64,000 nt of DNA from Breviolum minutum Mf 1.05b.01 (Eukaryota > Sar > Dinophyceae > Suessiales > Symbiodiniaceae), in the NCBI GenBank assembly GCA_000507305.1, contig DF240037.1:104457-168456 (forward strand), given 5' to 3'. The notes under the pieces were generated by a model. It searched no databases and had not been told where the DNA came from. It saw only the letters and a list, made by a program, of their open reading frames with translations. Shown piece after piece: positions 53,066 through 62,914 of the stretch. The translations under genes were made by a program, and so were the position numbers. Numbering within the stretch: position 1 is the stretch's first letter; each line of letters opens with the position of its first letter.

Positions 53066-53233
53066 AAAACCCTGGGTTATTTGCTGTATATAAGGGAGTC
53101 AGGACAGCCGAGGAGGATCCAGGCGCTATGGGGCAATTTGCTGTATATAAGGGATTATACTAAGCAATTATATAAGGAATTTAGGAAGCCATTATAAGGA
53201 TCCCTGTTAACCAACCAGTACAATGGAATATCA
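53066..53233. mobile_element. family I element with an internal duplication
   Basis: CCCTGGGTTATTTGCTGTAT to TAACCAACCAGTACAATGG. GGCAATTTGCTGTATATAAG repeats the left segment. Confidence 0.6.
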
Positions 53234-53555
53234 CAAGGGTTTTGATTACTGCTCAATTCAATCCACACACCATATCTACAATTATGCAAATATGTATGAA
53301 AAGTCCTTCCTTCAACTCTTTTATTCAAGTTCCTGAGGAAAAAAACAATCAAAAAAAAACACCATCGCTGACAGGAACAGGGTCCTTCAGTAGCTTCTGC
53401 CAAGGATGGGAGCAAGGTGGGGACTGTACTTTATTTGATCGGGTTCCAACCTGCTAATCAGTTGAGATTCGTAAGTGTTTCCAATTATTTGCGACGGGTT
53501 TCCTACATGTCAGGTGGTTGTTTGGGATTTCTGAACCATCAAGAGTATTTCCAGG

Positions 53556-53692
53556 GGTCATCCCAGTTAGATTCCAGTTTACATAACCATGGTTAGTAAG
53601 TCCCCTAAGTGGGGTTGTGGGACCCCCTTCCAAATGGCTGAACTTTATGGTTTATAAATGCTACTTACGACACCCGGGATGATCCTCCAAGT
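53556..53692. mobile_element. family D element
   Basis: GTCATCCCAGTTAGATTCC to CCCGGGATGATCCTCCAAG, inner CCATGGTTAGTAAGTCCCCT. Confidence 0.65.
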
Positions 53693-53716
53693 ATTGGGGG
53701 AGTCAAAGCATGTAAA

Positions 53717-53819
53717 TCCCAAGCAATCCATGTATGGTATAGGTATATACATTTGCCTACATGTACCATAAAAATCAAGCAAATGCAGGTAAAGATACCT
53801 GACATGGATGATCTGGGTA
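53717..53819. mobile_element. family C element nested in another repeat
   Basis: CCCAAGCAATCCATGTATGG to GACATGGATGATCTGGG. It is flanked by GGGGGAGTCAAA on the left and GGAGGAGTTTGACCCCC on the right, which look like the split halves of an older element. Confidence 0.7.
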
Positions 53820-53881
53820 TGGTAATTTTGGAGGAGTTTGACCCCCTAAGAAATCTATTCTTTGACTTTGGCACAATGTAG

Positions 53882-53927
53882 GGCTCGCCCTGACGAACCG
53901 GGCCAACTCCAGAGTCGACTGCTAAGA
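53882..53927 (+). CDS. candidate exon (ARPDEPGQLQSRLLR)
   Basis: After GGCACAATGTAG one base completes a codon and 15 codons ARPDEPGQLQSRLLR end at GTTGGG (phase 2 in, 0 out). The donor GT is the second and third base of the family F end that starts at 53927-53929. Short but clean. Confidence 0.45.
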
Positions 53928-54044
53928 GTTGGGTTCAGAAATCCGGAAAACTCACCAGTTGAGGCTGGTAGTTTACCCCATTACAAGGGTTTTATTATAC
54001 ATCCCAGGTGGTTGGCCTTGGGATTTCTGAACCATACAACAGTA
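53928..54044. mobile_element. family F element supplying a splice donor
   Basis: Left end GTTGGGTTCAGAAATCCG (family consensus TGTTGATGGTTCAGAAATCC), right end GGATTTCTGAACCATACAAC. The intron inferred after the exon at 53882 begins with the GT of this end. Confidence 0.7.
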
Positions 54045-54116
54045 TTTATCACTCCTGGAAAGGTCAAAGCCGAGGCCAAGGCCCATCACAGTTTATCACC
54101 GTCAAAAAACCTGTAG

Positions 54117-54420
54117 GCTGCCAGGGGCAGAAGTGGCTAGAAGTGGCCGGCAATGACCTCGGCGACACAAATTACCGAAGGTGAAGACAAAGATTTGGAA
54201 CGTCGGAACCGCTCAGGGATGTGCCAAGCCCGAGGGATTTTTCTTCTTGGCCTTTCGTCGCTGGAAAGCGCTTGGCCACGAGTTGTGGCGGGCTCGCAAC
54301 GCGAGCAGTGGCCCGCAGAGAATCCAATTTAAGACCTTTTTCCTGGCTTATAAATTTGCAACCACCAACCCAGAACCACCCAGCCGCTTTGGTCACAATG
54401 AAGATTCACGTTGAAGCATA
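54117..54420 (+). CDS. coding-like region, exon structure unresolved
   Basis: GC-rich stretch with several open frames. From AG at 54116: CQGQKWLEVAGNDLGD and TNYR up to GTGAAG at 54181. From ATG at 54153: MTSATQITEGEDKDLERRNR. From AG at 54216: DVPSPRDFSSWPFVAGKR, then ATRAVARRESNLRPFSW. The first and third match in phase but would leave an intron of only 36 bases, so at most one model is right. The minus strand is open as well. Confidence 0.35.
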
Positions 54421-54567
54421 TTTTGCCCAAAAAAGTGTCTGTGAATGTGTCGCCATTTATCTCTTTGGCATTTTTGGGCAAATCATTACTGATCTACCTT
54501 TCTGGGAACTACCATATCCCTTACCAGCCAGCACTTTTCAATCGATGATTTTTCGTTTTGCCCCAGG

Positions 54568-54682
54568 TGATGCTGTTGATCCAAGAAATCCCAAACAACC
54601 ACCTGGGATCTATAAAACCTTGTAAATAATTGGATACGCTACGAGCCTCAACTGGTGCAGGATTTCTGAACCATCAACACTA
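54568..54682. mobile_element. family F element
   Basis: ATGCTGTTGATCCAAGAAAT to GATTTCTGAACCATCAACAC. The body ACCACCTGGGATCTATAAAA is shared with 59940. Confidence 0.75.
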
Positions 54683-54748
54683 TGTCGATTCCCTGGAGGG
54701 TACTGATCTAATCTGGATCTTATCCCCCCACTCTCCCGCCTGGTTCAG

Positions 54749-54790
54749 GCGGAGTTTACTCACAACCAAGTGCCCAAGAACGTGAATCTG
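54749..54790 (+). CDS. candidate exon (AEFTHNQVPKNVNL)
   Basis: A very strong pyrimidine tract and acceptor (CCCACTCTCCCGCCTGGTTCAG), 14 codons AEFTHNQVPKNVNL, and a canonical GTGAGG donor. Phase 0 at both ends. Probably part of the Mei2-like gene; too short for family assignment. Confidence 0.5.
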
Positions 54791-54820
54791 GTGAGGGATC
54801 TCAGCTGTAAAAAATAGCAC

Positions 54821-54972
54821 CACTTGGAGGATGGCCGGGACCCGTGACTTGTTAATCTTGTAAGTGGAAGTCCCCAATTTTGCAGGGTTATGGGAACCCG
54901 TCCAATAGCCTTTTTTAGCTTATAAGTGAAGGTGATCCTAACTACTTACTAACTGGGATCATCCTCGAAGCA
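54821..54972. mobile_element. family D element
   Basis: CACTTGGAGGATGGCCGGGA to GGGATCATCCTCGAAGCAGG, inner GTAAGTGGAAGTCCCC. Confidence 0.65.
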
Positions 54973-55420
54973 GGTGTTTTTGGCGTTTGAAAAAGGCAAA
55001 ATCGGTATAAATCGAGTTATTATGGTGCCCCTATACATAGCCTTTTAAAAAAGGATAACTGGGTTATGACCATCCTTACTTATAGGGACTATAACTTTAT
55101 GTCTTTATGGATGACTGGTAGGGGCCCATCTTGTATCCACGGAGTCAAGAAAAAGTGAAGAAAAAATCTACTTCAAGGAAAAATCATCATGAGTTTGGGA
55201 GAGTTATCACATTTTTGGAGTTTTGGAGGAAGTTGGTTATGTGCTGGTTCTTAGAAGAAAGACATTGAGGGTTCTTTCAATCATGGCTAGTCGGCTAGTC
55301 AACCTACCCCCCCCCCCCCAAACGTACCCTTCTGCCAGAAATAAGGGTTTAATAAGGCCGATTCAGGGAAACCAATGGTTAATAAAGCCTTTACTGGGAT
55401 GTTTAGATTTTCCCTTGCAG

Positions 55421-55454
55421 GCACGGCATCAAATTCTTTGGACCCCGCGATGGG
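55421..55454 (+). CDS. candidate exon before the RRM exon
   Basis: After TTTTCCCTTGCAG 11 codons ARHQILWTPRW and one base precede GTGGGT (phase 0 in, 1 out). The phases fit the exon at 54749 and the RRM exon at 58512. A second frame (TASNSLDPAMG) is also open. The usual TTLMLR stretch of Mei2 proteins is not visible, so another exon may intervene. Confidence 0.4.
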
Positions 55455-55699
55455 GTGGGTAGAGTGGGGGGTAACGGCCTGGTACCCTACTGCGTTGCGC
55501 GGTAGGGTTCCCCATCTCCAAGATAGCAGTGGAAACAGAAATGATGGAGTATTTTAACATATATTAGATATATGAGCTACTGATTATACTGTAGATAGTA
55601 TTAGATAGTGAGTCCTAGTCATATATATTTTGGCAATAGGTGTGGTCTACCTTCAAGTTGTTTTCTTTGAGCAAAGACAAAAACCCACGAAAAGTGACC

Positions 55700-55785
55700 T
55701 GACAATGGAAAATCCACAGTTTGAAGATGTATTTCCTATTGAACATGGGGATTTTCCAATGTCATGGTTAGTTTTCAGGGGTGTA
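55700..55785. mobile_element. family E-related element
   Basis: ACAATGGAAAATCCACAG pairs loosely with GGGGATTTTCCAATGTCATG; ends TTAGTTTTCAGGGGTGTA. Confidence 0.5.
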
Positions 55786-55879
55786 TAGTTCTTTTCTATT
55801 CAGTTTTTGGTTGAAGGAGCCAGGACCAAAGAATTGATTGCCAGCATTGGAAAAACGGGTCCACAGTACGAACACCAGA

Positions 55880-56000
55880 GCAGTGATGAAAACCCCGGTT
55901 GCTTGTTTTACATTAGGGATTCTCCTACCCAGCTATATATGAGGATGATAATAAGCCATTATCGGGATCCCTAGTAACCAACCAGTAGAGTGGAATCTCA
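55880..56000. mobile_element. family I element
   Basis: AACCCCGGTTGCTTGTTTTA to GTAACCAACCAGTAGAGTGG, with GGATTCTCCTACCCAGCTAT. Confidence 0.65.
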
Positions 56001-56356
56001 TAAGGGCTTTGAACGCTGCTCATCAGAAACGGGCCGCACGTATTTTTTTTCCCAGAACAAACTGCTATCCTGCACCCGGGGTTCTTAGAATTTCAGTTTG
56101 GGAAAAAGTGAAGTTGAGAATCAATACTGGGATGTCCTGCTGGTACTTAGTAAATGGATTACTTCACCCCTTATAAGTTGGTGGATTTCATCCCCTAAGT
56201 AGGGGAAATAGACCAACTTACTAACAATCGTTTCGATCACTTCCACGGGTCCACCCTAGTAGAAATCCATGTTTCCATTGGTAACTAGAAAGGCCTTTTG
56301 TAAGATTCACATCTGAAGTTGACAATTCATCAAAAAGATCATATGCAAAAATTTGC

Positions 56357-56529
56357 ATCCATGGGACGTCTGGAATGACATTTACCTACATAACATCCAT
56401 TAACAAACATACACGTCTAGGTGGTGGTTTCAAAAAAAAATCACCCTTACCTGGGGAGATGATCCAATTTCACTAAGATTTTACATATGGGTTGAAACCA
56501 ACAACTAGACGTACATGGATGGTATGGGG
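56357..56529. mobile_element. family C element interrupted by family A
   Basis: Left half GCATCCATGGGACGTC and ATTTACCTACATAACATCC; right half ACATGGATGGTATGGGG. The A element sits between them. Confidence 0.7.
56417..56508 (+). mobile_element. family A element, copy 25, nested in family C
   Basis: CTAGGTGGTGGTTTCAAA to TTGAAACCAACAACTAG. ACGT lies on both sides (56413-56416, 56509-56512), a possible 4-bp target duplication. Confidence 0.85.
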
Positions 56530-57991
56530 TTTTTTCGCTCCCCATATTTCATGATGATTTCCAATAGTTAGACGTCTCGGCACATTGGACCCAGGCGGCC
56601 GAGTTCTCCAAGAAACGCTTCCAGAGTCCTCCAACCACAATGATGATTCGACACTTGGGAAATGTTTGTTTACAAAAAGAAATGGAAACTGGGGAACTTG
56701 AAAGATTCTGAACTGTTAAACGTTAACATACCTAGAAGTGATATATTATGAGTTCATGAGATTCATGAGTTTTTTTGTTCTTTTGCTTAAAAGCAAACAG
56801 CAAACATTCCAAGAGCAATTGTGTGAAATGACATTTTTTCCACCACACGAGTCCAGACAGAGTCTCTCGCAGTTCCATCACATGACCTATAGCAGATTTC
56901 CAGCGGAAGGTTGGAAATTCATCAAAAGAGTCCAAGAGGGAACTACGATTTGAAATACATCGATGGAATTTTCACTGGTGGTCTCAGCGTTTTTTTTTCA
57001 ACTACTTCGATGTTGAGAAGAAGTAAATGACATAAACTCTCGCGGTAGATGGGTTTTCTTGCATTTACCCCTTTCTGAACCACCATATATAACAGAAGTG
57101 TAACCAACCTAACTCACTCGTTTTCTCGCTCGCCGGAAAATCGTCTTCTGATTCGATGGCTAGATTTTTCCTGCTTTCATAGTTGGCTCCAGTGTCATAG
57201 CATGTTTCAGGTGTCCACTACCCATTCGAACCTCAACTTTACGTGACCTTTGCTACTAGCAATCTTTGGAAGGATGTCCCCCCCTGAAGCAAGCAGCAGT
57301 TGCTTCAAAATAATCTGTATAACTTTTGGTGTGTACCCTCCGAGACAGTAACAGTTAAGTGAAGGTTTTTAGGGATTCCCTACTTTCTAATGTATCTAAT
57401 TATCCTGGTGATGACTGTTACTGGGTGGGGGGTTTCATACCAATGTATGCTGTGGTGTAGGGGGCGTTTTCATACGTTTTTATTCTGATGAACATTTGAG
57501 AGCCAACTGCAACATTGGATGATGGGCCCCTTAAATGGTTTGTAAATGGTTGCTGGCCATAGGCATCCCCACATCAATGGGTGACAACCCTTATTAAACA
57601 CACCAATACATCACGCGGAAAAATCCCCGGTGGCTCTGGAGAAATAGCGAAACGAACGGGTACAAGCAGCAGAAATCATTCATCATCATCCTCAGGAAAT
57701 ACGTTTTGTATGGCATAGCATAGACCTTGAGAAAAAACTCTTCCTCGCACAATCATGCAAGTGGAAAATGCATGAACATCGGATGTCTCCACGATGAGTT
57801 TCCTTCAAATCTAACGGCCATTGTTCACTGAACCAAGATCATGGGAGCAAGGGTACATCCTTCATCCATTTTCTTGGCATCACCCAGGAAATCCAAAGGT
57901 CATACTTTGCCTCATGGTAGTAAGGAATTCTTATCCATGGATCATCCAACAGAAAACCAGCCGCTTTGTTAATTTCCTTGAAAATTTAGGT

Positions 57992-58112
57992 TACCCTCTG
58001 GTAAACTAACATAGCGATTGCTGGAATATTCCCATGTTCAATAGGATCCATACATCGACGAAAATTTCGGGTCCATTTCCCCAGCCAGCTATGTTAGTTC
58101 ACCAGAGGGTAG
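57992..58112. mobile_element. family E-prime element
   Basis: TACCCTCTGGTAAACTAACA to TATGTTAGTTCACCAGAGGG, about 20 perfect outer pairs. The body is an inverted copy of the one at 39658. Confidence 0.85.
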
Positions 58113-58397
58113 TTGAGAAAACGTCCAGGAAAAATCATCGCATCGTCCATCCAGATCTGAAATCCGACTCCTTCAAATCCTTCGGTCCGTTGTTTCGAGA
58201 GAACGATTGCTGGTAGTGATGAGCAAATTAAAAGATGGACATTTTCCTTATTAAATGAGCAAATTAATCAACTGGGGGTTGAGAGCACTTGCCAGATTTT
58301 CGGACACCTTCCCCATCTTTGTAAAGGAAACACTTTTATGTTTAAACAGGTCGAAAACTCCAAGAAAAACCATCGAATCCGCATCATCCGACTCTGT

Positions 58398-58495
58398 CTA
58401 GCTGGTGGTTTCAAAAATTTATTATTTTCACCCCTATTTGGGGAAGATGCCCGTTTTGACAAATAGTGTTCAGATGGGTTGAAACCACCAACCAG
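58398..58495 (+). mobile_element. family A element, copy 26
   Basis: CTAGCTGGTGGTTTCAAAAA to TTGAAACCACCAACCAG. It ends 16 bases before the RRM exon acceptor. Confidence 0.85.
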
Positions 58496-58511
58496 TAGTC
58501 GTTTCTTTCAG

Positions 58512-58648
58512 GAAATATTCCCAACCGCTACACTCAGCGAGAGTTCATCAAAGAGTTGGATGATCTGGGCTTCGCGGCAACCTATGACTTTCTGCCCCTC
58601 GGGTTTCAAAGGAGGGAAAGACCCTTCAACTTCAAAACGACGGGACTG
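58512..58648 (+). CDS. Mei2-like protein, RRM exon 1 (NIPNRYTQ ... YDF)
   Basis: After TCGTTTCTTTCAG two bases complete a codon and 45 codons follow: NIPNRYTQREFIKELDDLGF, then AATYDFLPL and RRERPFNFKTTGL, to a GTAATT donor (phase 1 in, 0 out). RNIPNxYTxxxLxxxLDxxGF followed by YDFxYLP is the hallmark of the C-terminal RRM of Mei2-like proteins (Pfam RRM_2). These bind RNA and, in yeast and plants, control meiosis and development; in dinoflagellates the family is expanded and its roles are unknown. The completed first codon is xGA, compatible with the expected R of RNIPN. The region after LPL is longer than usual before the next strand. A PPKMDF-type core residue match was not checked by alignment. 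Confidence 0.85.
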
Positions 58649-59276
58649 GTAATTTTTCATGTTTTTTCCGGAAAAAAACACGGGGTGCCTGGAAAAACAT
58701 AGGAAAGTACCATAATTTTAGGGAACTGGATTTGCTGGTTTTACGGACTTCAAGTTGATGGAAATTAACAGCAACTTGTTTTCCAGGTGGTCATAAAGAC
58801 CATGGGAAAGATGTGGATTCAAATTCATTCCTGGAGAAAAGGGTGCCAATTTACCATCCCTTAGGGTTTAAGGACGGCAACCCGACTGGAAGGTGCTGGT
58901 TTAGGTGGATTCAAACTGCAAATTTGCAAGAGAAATTGATGAAATTTGGGAAATACCTAGCCCCAAAAATGAAGGCATTCCACAGGTTTCGCGTGAAAAA
59001 ACACATCCAAGCATCGAATTTCATGTGCGAGAAAAAAAGTATGCCTGCAAATCTTTGGAAAATTGCGGTGTTCTTTGATCCGGGGTCATTACCTATCTTT
59101 TGGGGATAACCATGCAAATGAAGGACAATTTTAAGGGATGTCCCCTACAATAGTGCCTTGTTTGGGTTTGTAATATAATGACCCCTGTTGATGCCCAAAA
59201 AAAGTGGGAAAATCATTGTGACCAAAGGGACATCTTCAGCATTTGTCGCCGAGGAAATGGCCTGAAATAGTTAAGT

Positions 59277-59381
59277 TACCCTCCCTCAAATTAACATAGC
59301 CCCTGAAAATGGTGGTTTCCAATAGGAATTTCCTTTTCCAAGGGTCTCTTTTCAGGTGCTATGTTAGTTTCAGGGAGGGTA
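59277..59381. mobile_element. family E element
   Basis: ACCCTCCCTCAAATTAACAT to CTATGTTAGTTTCAGGGAGG, inner ATAGCCCCTGAAAATGGTGG. Confidence 0.85.
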
Positions 59382-59491
59382 TATTGCTTGGGTGGGGCAT
59401 GTTTTTAAATGAATTCTACCCCACTGGGAGGTGAGAACCCAACAAAAACTGGAAAAAATCCACATGAAAAGAGTTGCAAGAATTCAAAGCC

Positions 59492-59599
59492 TATACCCAC
59501 CTAAAGTTTAACATAGCCCCTGAAGATATAGCATCTCAAAAGGAAAGTACTCTTCCAACCATCATTTTTCAGGGGCTATGTTAAACTTCGGGGGTGTAA
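59492..59599. mobile_element. family E element
   Basis: TACCCACCTAAAGTTTAACA to GCTATGTTAAACTTCGGGGG. Confidence 0.8.
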
Positions 59600-59744
59600 G
59601 GATTCATTTGTTTTTCTTAGAGTTGCAACAGCTGGGTTGAGGCATTCAGAGAGTGTGGAAGATTTGTTTGAGGCATTCAGCATTCATCTTTGATGATGAT
59701 GTAATTTCGATGTCAAACAGCGCACTACAAATGCTGATTGATCT

Positions 59745-59852
59745 ATACCTCCGAAGTTCAACATAGCCCCTGAAAAATGATGCTTGGAAGACTACTTTCC
59801 TTTTGGGTCCCGGTATATCTTCAGGGGCTATGTTAAACTTTAGGTAGGTATA
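59745..59852. mobile_element. family E element
   Basis: TACCTCCGAAGTTCAACATA to CTATGTTAAACTTTAGGTAG; CATAGCCCCTGAAAAATGAT inside. Confidence 0.8.
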
Positions 59853-59939
59853 CATGAAAAAATAATGCGAGGTATATTTAATTCTGGTTTGGGGTAAACC
59901 TGAAAGCTTCTACTAACAATAGATTCAATAGATGGTAGT

Positions 59940-60058
59940 GATACTGTTGATGGTTCAGAAATCCCAAACGACCACCTGGGATGTATAAAACCTTGTAAAT
60001 AACGGGATATTTTACATATCATCTGGTGATCGCGGGATTTCTGAACTATCAACAGTAT
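59940..60058. mobile_element. family F element
   Basis: ATACTGTTGATGGTTCAGAA to ATTTCTGAACTATCAACAGT; body ACCACCTGGGATGTATAAAA. Confidence 0.85.
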
Positions 60059-60366
60059 GAAGCGATTTGTTTAGATATGGCTCCTCAATTTAACATATCA
60101 TTAAACCTGACACAGATGATTTTCAAGAGGAGGTCAAAACCCTTTGAAGTGCTGAGGTATTTACCTATTGACAAGGGCACCTTGTGCAATGTGACTTGGA
60201 GATAGAAAAGCATTGGCAACATTTTATTCTTCCAAGGGTTGTAGTTATGATGTTTGTGGCTTTTAAAACGGCTTCCAAAATGAGGGGGCACTACCAATTA
60301 ATACATACAATACAACACAGAGGAAACGAGTTTGAGTCATATTTTACCACTAAATATGTGAATATT

Positions 60367-60524
60367 GTATATATATATACATATATATACATATATATAT
60401 ATACATATATATACATATATATACATATATATACATATATATACATACATATACATATATATACATATATATACATATATATACATATATATACATATAT
60501 ATACATATATATACATATATATAT
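60367..60524. repeat. (ATACATAT)n microsatellite
   Basis: About 158 bases of TATA and TACA tetramers. It creates I/Y/M/H peptides in several frames on both strands; these are artefacts. Confidence 0.97.
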
Positions 60525-61257
60525 TATGTAATGAAATCATCAAATTTTAATGGATGGATCATTTTGAGCCATGCCGAAAAAAAAACGTAAATCAAGGATT
60601 CCATAAGTTTTGAATTGACTGAAATGCTGACATGAACCATCCCTATGAAGTTAGGTCAGTTAGGTGCAAAGGTGTTTTGTATTTTTTTGTTGGGGGACCT
60701 ATTTTGTTTGAGAATTGGTGTGTATTTTTGTATTTCTCTTGTTGTTCATGATCTTGCCCAACTCATAAAACATGCCCAAAATACACTCTCAGAAGGATCT
60801 TGGAGCACTAGGGTTAAAAAACTGCTTTGATGAATGGTGGTTGGTTCCTCCAACTTGGAACAAAGTTTGCAAAGAAACACCCTCCCCAATTGAGAGATCA
60901 GCCTCCTTTTTTTTTTCGAAACCTTTTCCTAAACAAAAAAAAATACTGGGGATTCTTCAGGGGTCGATCAAACAATGCAGATATATGATCACTTTGGAGG
61001 ATTTCCCCTTTTTTTGTGGTCGCCGACATATAGTGACCCCTGTTCTTGACTCATCTATTCATTCTTCCTGGAAAGCATCGTGTATACGATAATTTTGCAT
61101 GCAACCTGGTTTTTTTTGGAGGGGGTTTAAGTTGATGGAAATTAACGTCGCAACTGCTGGTGAAACCAGGTTATAAAGTCATGGCGACCATCCACCTATC
61201 CTCCCCTAACCTACCCCCCCGCCCCTCCGGAATAAGGCCTTACGATCATAGCTTAAT

Positions 61258-61478
61258 TACCCTCCTTAAAACAAACACTTCGCCCCTGAAAATAGTTTTT
61301 TTTTAAACAGGAAACGATCGTCTTCTAAACCATCTGGGTGTTTCCAAAAATAGGGGTACCCCAAAGTGGATGGTTTATAATGGAAAACCCTATTAAAATT
61401 GATGATTCGGGGGTTCCACTATTTTCGGAAACATCCGTCTAAATTTTCAGGTGCAAAACTTGCTGTCAGTTTTTTGGG
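61258..61478. mobile_element. family E element split by a family B insertion
   Basis: Left ACCCTCCTTAAAACAAACAC and TCGCCCCTGAAAATAG; right AAATTTTCAGGTGCAAAACT and TGTCAGTTTTTTGGG. A complete family B copy lies at 61335-61437. Confidence 0.7.
61335..61437. mobile_element. family B element nested in family E
   Basis: TGGGTGTTTCCAAAAATAGG to TTTTCGGAAACATCCG. Interior TTATAATGGAAAACCCTATT. Confidence 0.85.
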
Positions 61479-61507
61479 CCCCAAAAACCCCAATGGTTTC
61501 TCTCCAG

Positions 61508-61642
61508 GGTTCGTTTTGTGTGCAACGGACCCGGCCCGTCCACCCGAAGGTGGGCTATGCCTTTGTGAATTTCTCGGAGCCACATGATGCGGAACGGTGC
61601 TCGGAGGTCTTTCATAACTATGTCTTTCAACGCTACCGCAAG
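61508..61642 (+). CDS. Mei2-like protein, RRM exon 2 (GYAFVNF)
   Basis: After GGTTTCTCTCCAG 45 codons in phase 0 read GSFCVQRTRPVHPKVGYAFV, NFSEPHDAERCSEVF and HNYVFQRYRK, ending at a canonical AAG|GTGAGG. VGYAFVNF is the RNP1 motif of the Mei2 RRM, followed by the usual helix (SPxxAxxFxxxF). Phase 0 fits exons 58512-58648 and 62915-63071. The linker before VGYAFVNF is about 20 residues longer than in typical family members. Confidence 0.88.
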
Positions 61643-61672
61643 GTGAGGGTCCCGATGAAACAGGGATCATTA

Positions 61673-61748
61673 CCATACCCATGCCATGTATGCTGTATAT
61701 TTACCTACATGAATGGTTGAATTTTTATTCTACATGGATTGTTTGGGA
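61673..61748. mobile_element. family C element nested in another repeat
   Basis: ACCATACCCATGCCATGTAT to TTCTACATGGATTGTTTGG. The right arm is shortened. It is flanked by GGGATCATTA on both sides, which could be a target duplication or halves of an older element. Confidence 0.65.
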
Positions 61749-62087
61749 GGGATCATTAAATTACTCATTTTGGGGGGGATCAAAAACAATGCACATTTTA
61801 TGGTATTTTTTTGGGGATTTCTTTGTTTGGGTTGGTAGTCCAATGACCCCTGATGAATGCGATGGATGACCGTTGGTGGCAGTTGGTTGGAGAACGGTTT
61901 GGTATGGTATTGTGTGTGAAGGTATATGTTTGTTGATATGTTATGGTTGATGATGGTGGATGTGTTTAGAAGTTACCCTGCTGCAAAAGATCGCATAACA
62001 TCCTCAGCCAACACTTTTGAGTCGATGATTTTCCGAACTTTCCAAGTTGGGGATATGTAAACTCGTTTTTCTTGGAGGGTGATTTCC

Positions 62088-62198
62088 CGAGAAATCTAAC
62101 ATGTTGATACCAAAAATTGCCATTCCTTTAAGGGATCGTTACCTTTTCCAAGGCCCATCATTTTGGGGCCCTCTAGCCGTTAGTTTTCGGTGGGGGTC
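62088..62198. mobile_element. family E-related element
   Basis: CCGAGAAATCTAACATGTTG to CTAGCCGTTAGTTTTCGGTG; weak pairing. Confidence 0.4.
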
Positions 62199-62303
62199 GG
62201 GTGGATGGTTTGGAATGGTAAATTCGGGATGTAAAATCGACTTTTTAAAGGTCCCAACCCATTGAGAGAAAGCTTTCCGAAGAGGTTTTTTGGTGAAATT
62301 ATG

Positions 62304-62402
62304 CTAGGTGGTGGCAACTCAAATATTGTTTATTTTCGTCCCTATTTGGGGAAGATTCCCATTTTGACTATATTTTTCAAAGGGGATGAAACCACCAACT
62401 AG
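62304..62402 (+). mobile_element. family A element, copy 27, flanked by a 16-bp duplication
   Basis: CTAGGTGGTGGCAACTCAAA to ATGAAACCACCAACTAG. TTTTGGTGAAATTATG occurs at 62288-62303 and again at 62405-62420, two bases after the element. Confidence 0.88.
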
Positions 62403-62914
62403 AATTTTGGTGAAATTATGTGTTGGTCCTCATGTTTTTTTTGTTAAATATTTTTTTTTAAGACTATTTAGTTGGATTTGTTGATGGGCTGATGTTTCAC
62501 TTTCTACCATTTGCAAAACATCAGCATTAACCGGTGTTTTGGATCATATTTGTTTAATTTCCTTTTTCCAACCATCTTGAGGAATGCTAAGTGGTTTAAC
62601 CCCGATATATCCTCACAAGCAGGGAAGAAAAAACCCCTTTACTACTACAATCACAACACTTGGGCATGCGTTGAAGCTGTGGTTTATCCACTTAGCGACT
62701 CAACTCTTTGACTAATTCAAAGGTTGTTTCAACACACCTTTGGAACACACCCCTAAACCTTTACCAAAAGGCTAAAGAGGGATTTCTTTCATAATTGGCT
62801 TGGGGGATTCCCTGGGGTGTGCTCTATGGGTGTATTGAAACAACCTTTGACTAATATGGCCTTCGCCTCGTAATTGTGACGTTTTCACCTTGCTTTTTAG
62901 CGCATCCTCACCAG

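Larger units (their letters stand above)
55455..58511. other. intron-like stretch before the RRM
   Basis: Contains copies of A, C, E, E-prime and I. The expected exon with the first RRM strand (TTLMLR or similar) should lie here if the gene is intact. I examined 57600-57680 (PGGSGEIAKRTG) and 58130-58215 without a convincing candidate. Confidence 0.4.
58649..61507. other. large RRM intron filled with repeats
   Basis: Holds three E elements, one F element, a (TATACA)n array and a shared GGGTGCCAATTTACC block (58843-58902). The segment 58685-58800 (ACATAGGAAAGTACCATAAT ... AAGTTGATGGAAATTAACAG) resembles 48135-48240, 33550-33640 and 61075-61160, a further family. Confidence 0.5.

Noticed and set aside
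60184..60550. Frames with [13 protein letters not shown] peptides on both strands
   Set aside because: They arise from the TATA/TACA microsatellite.
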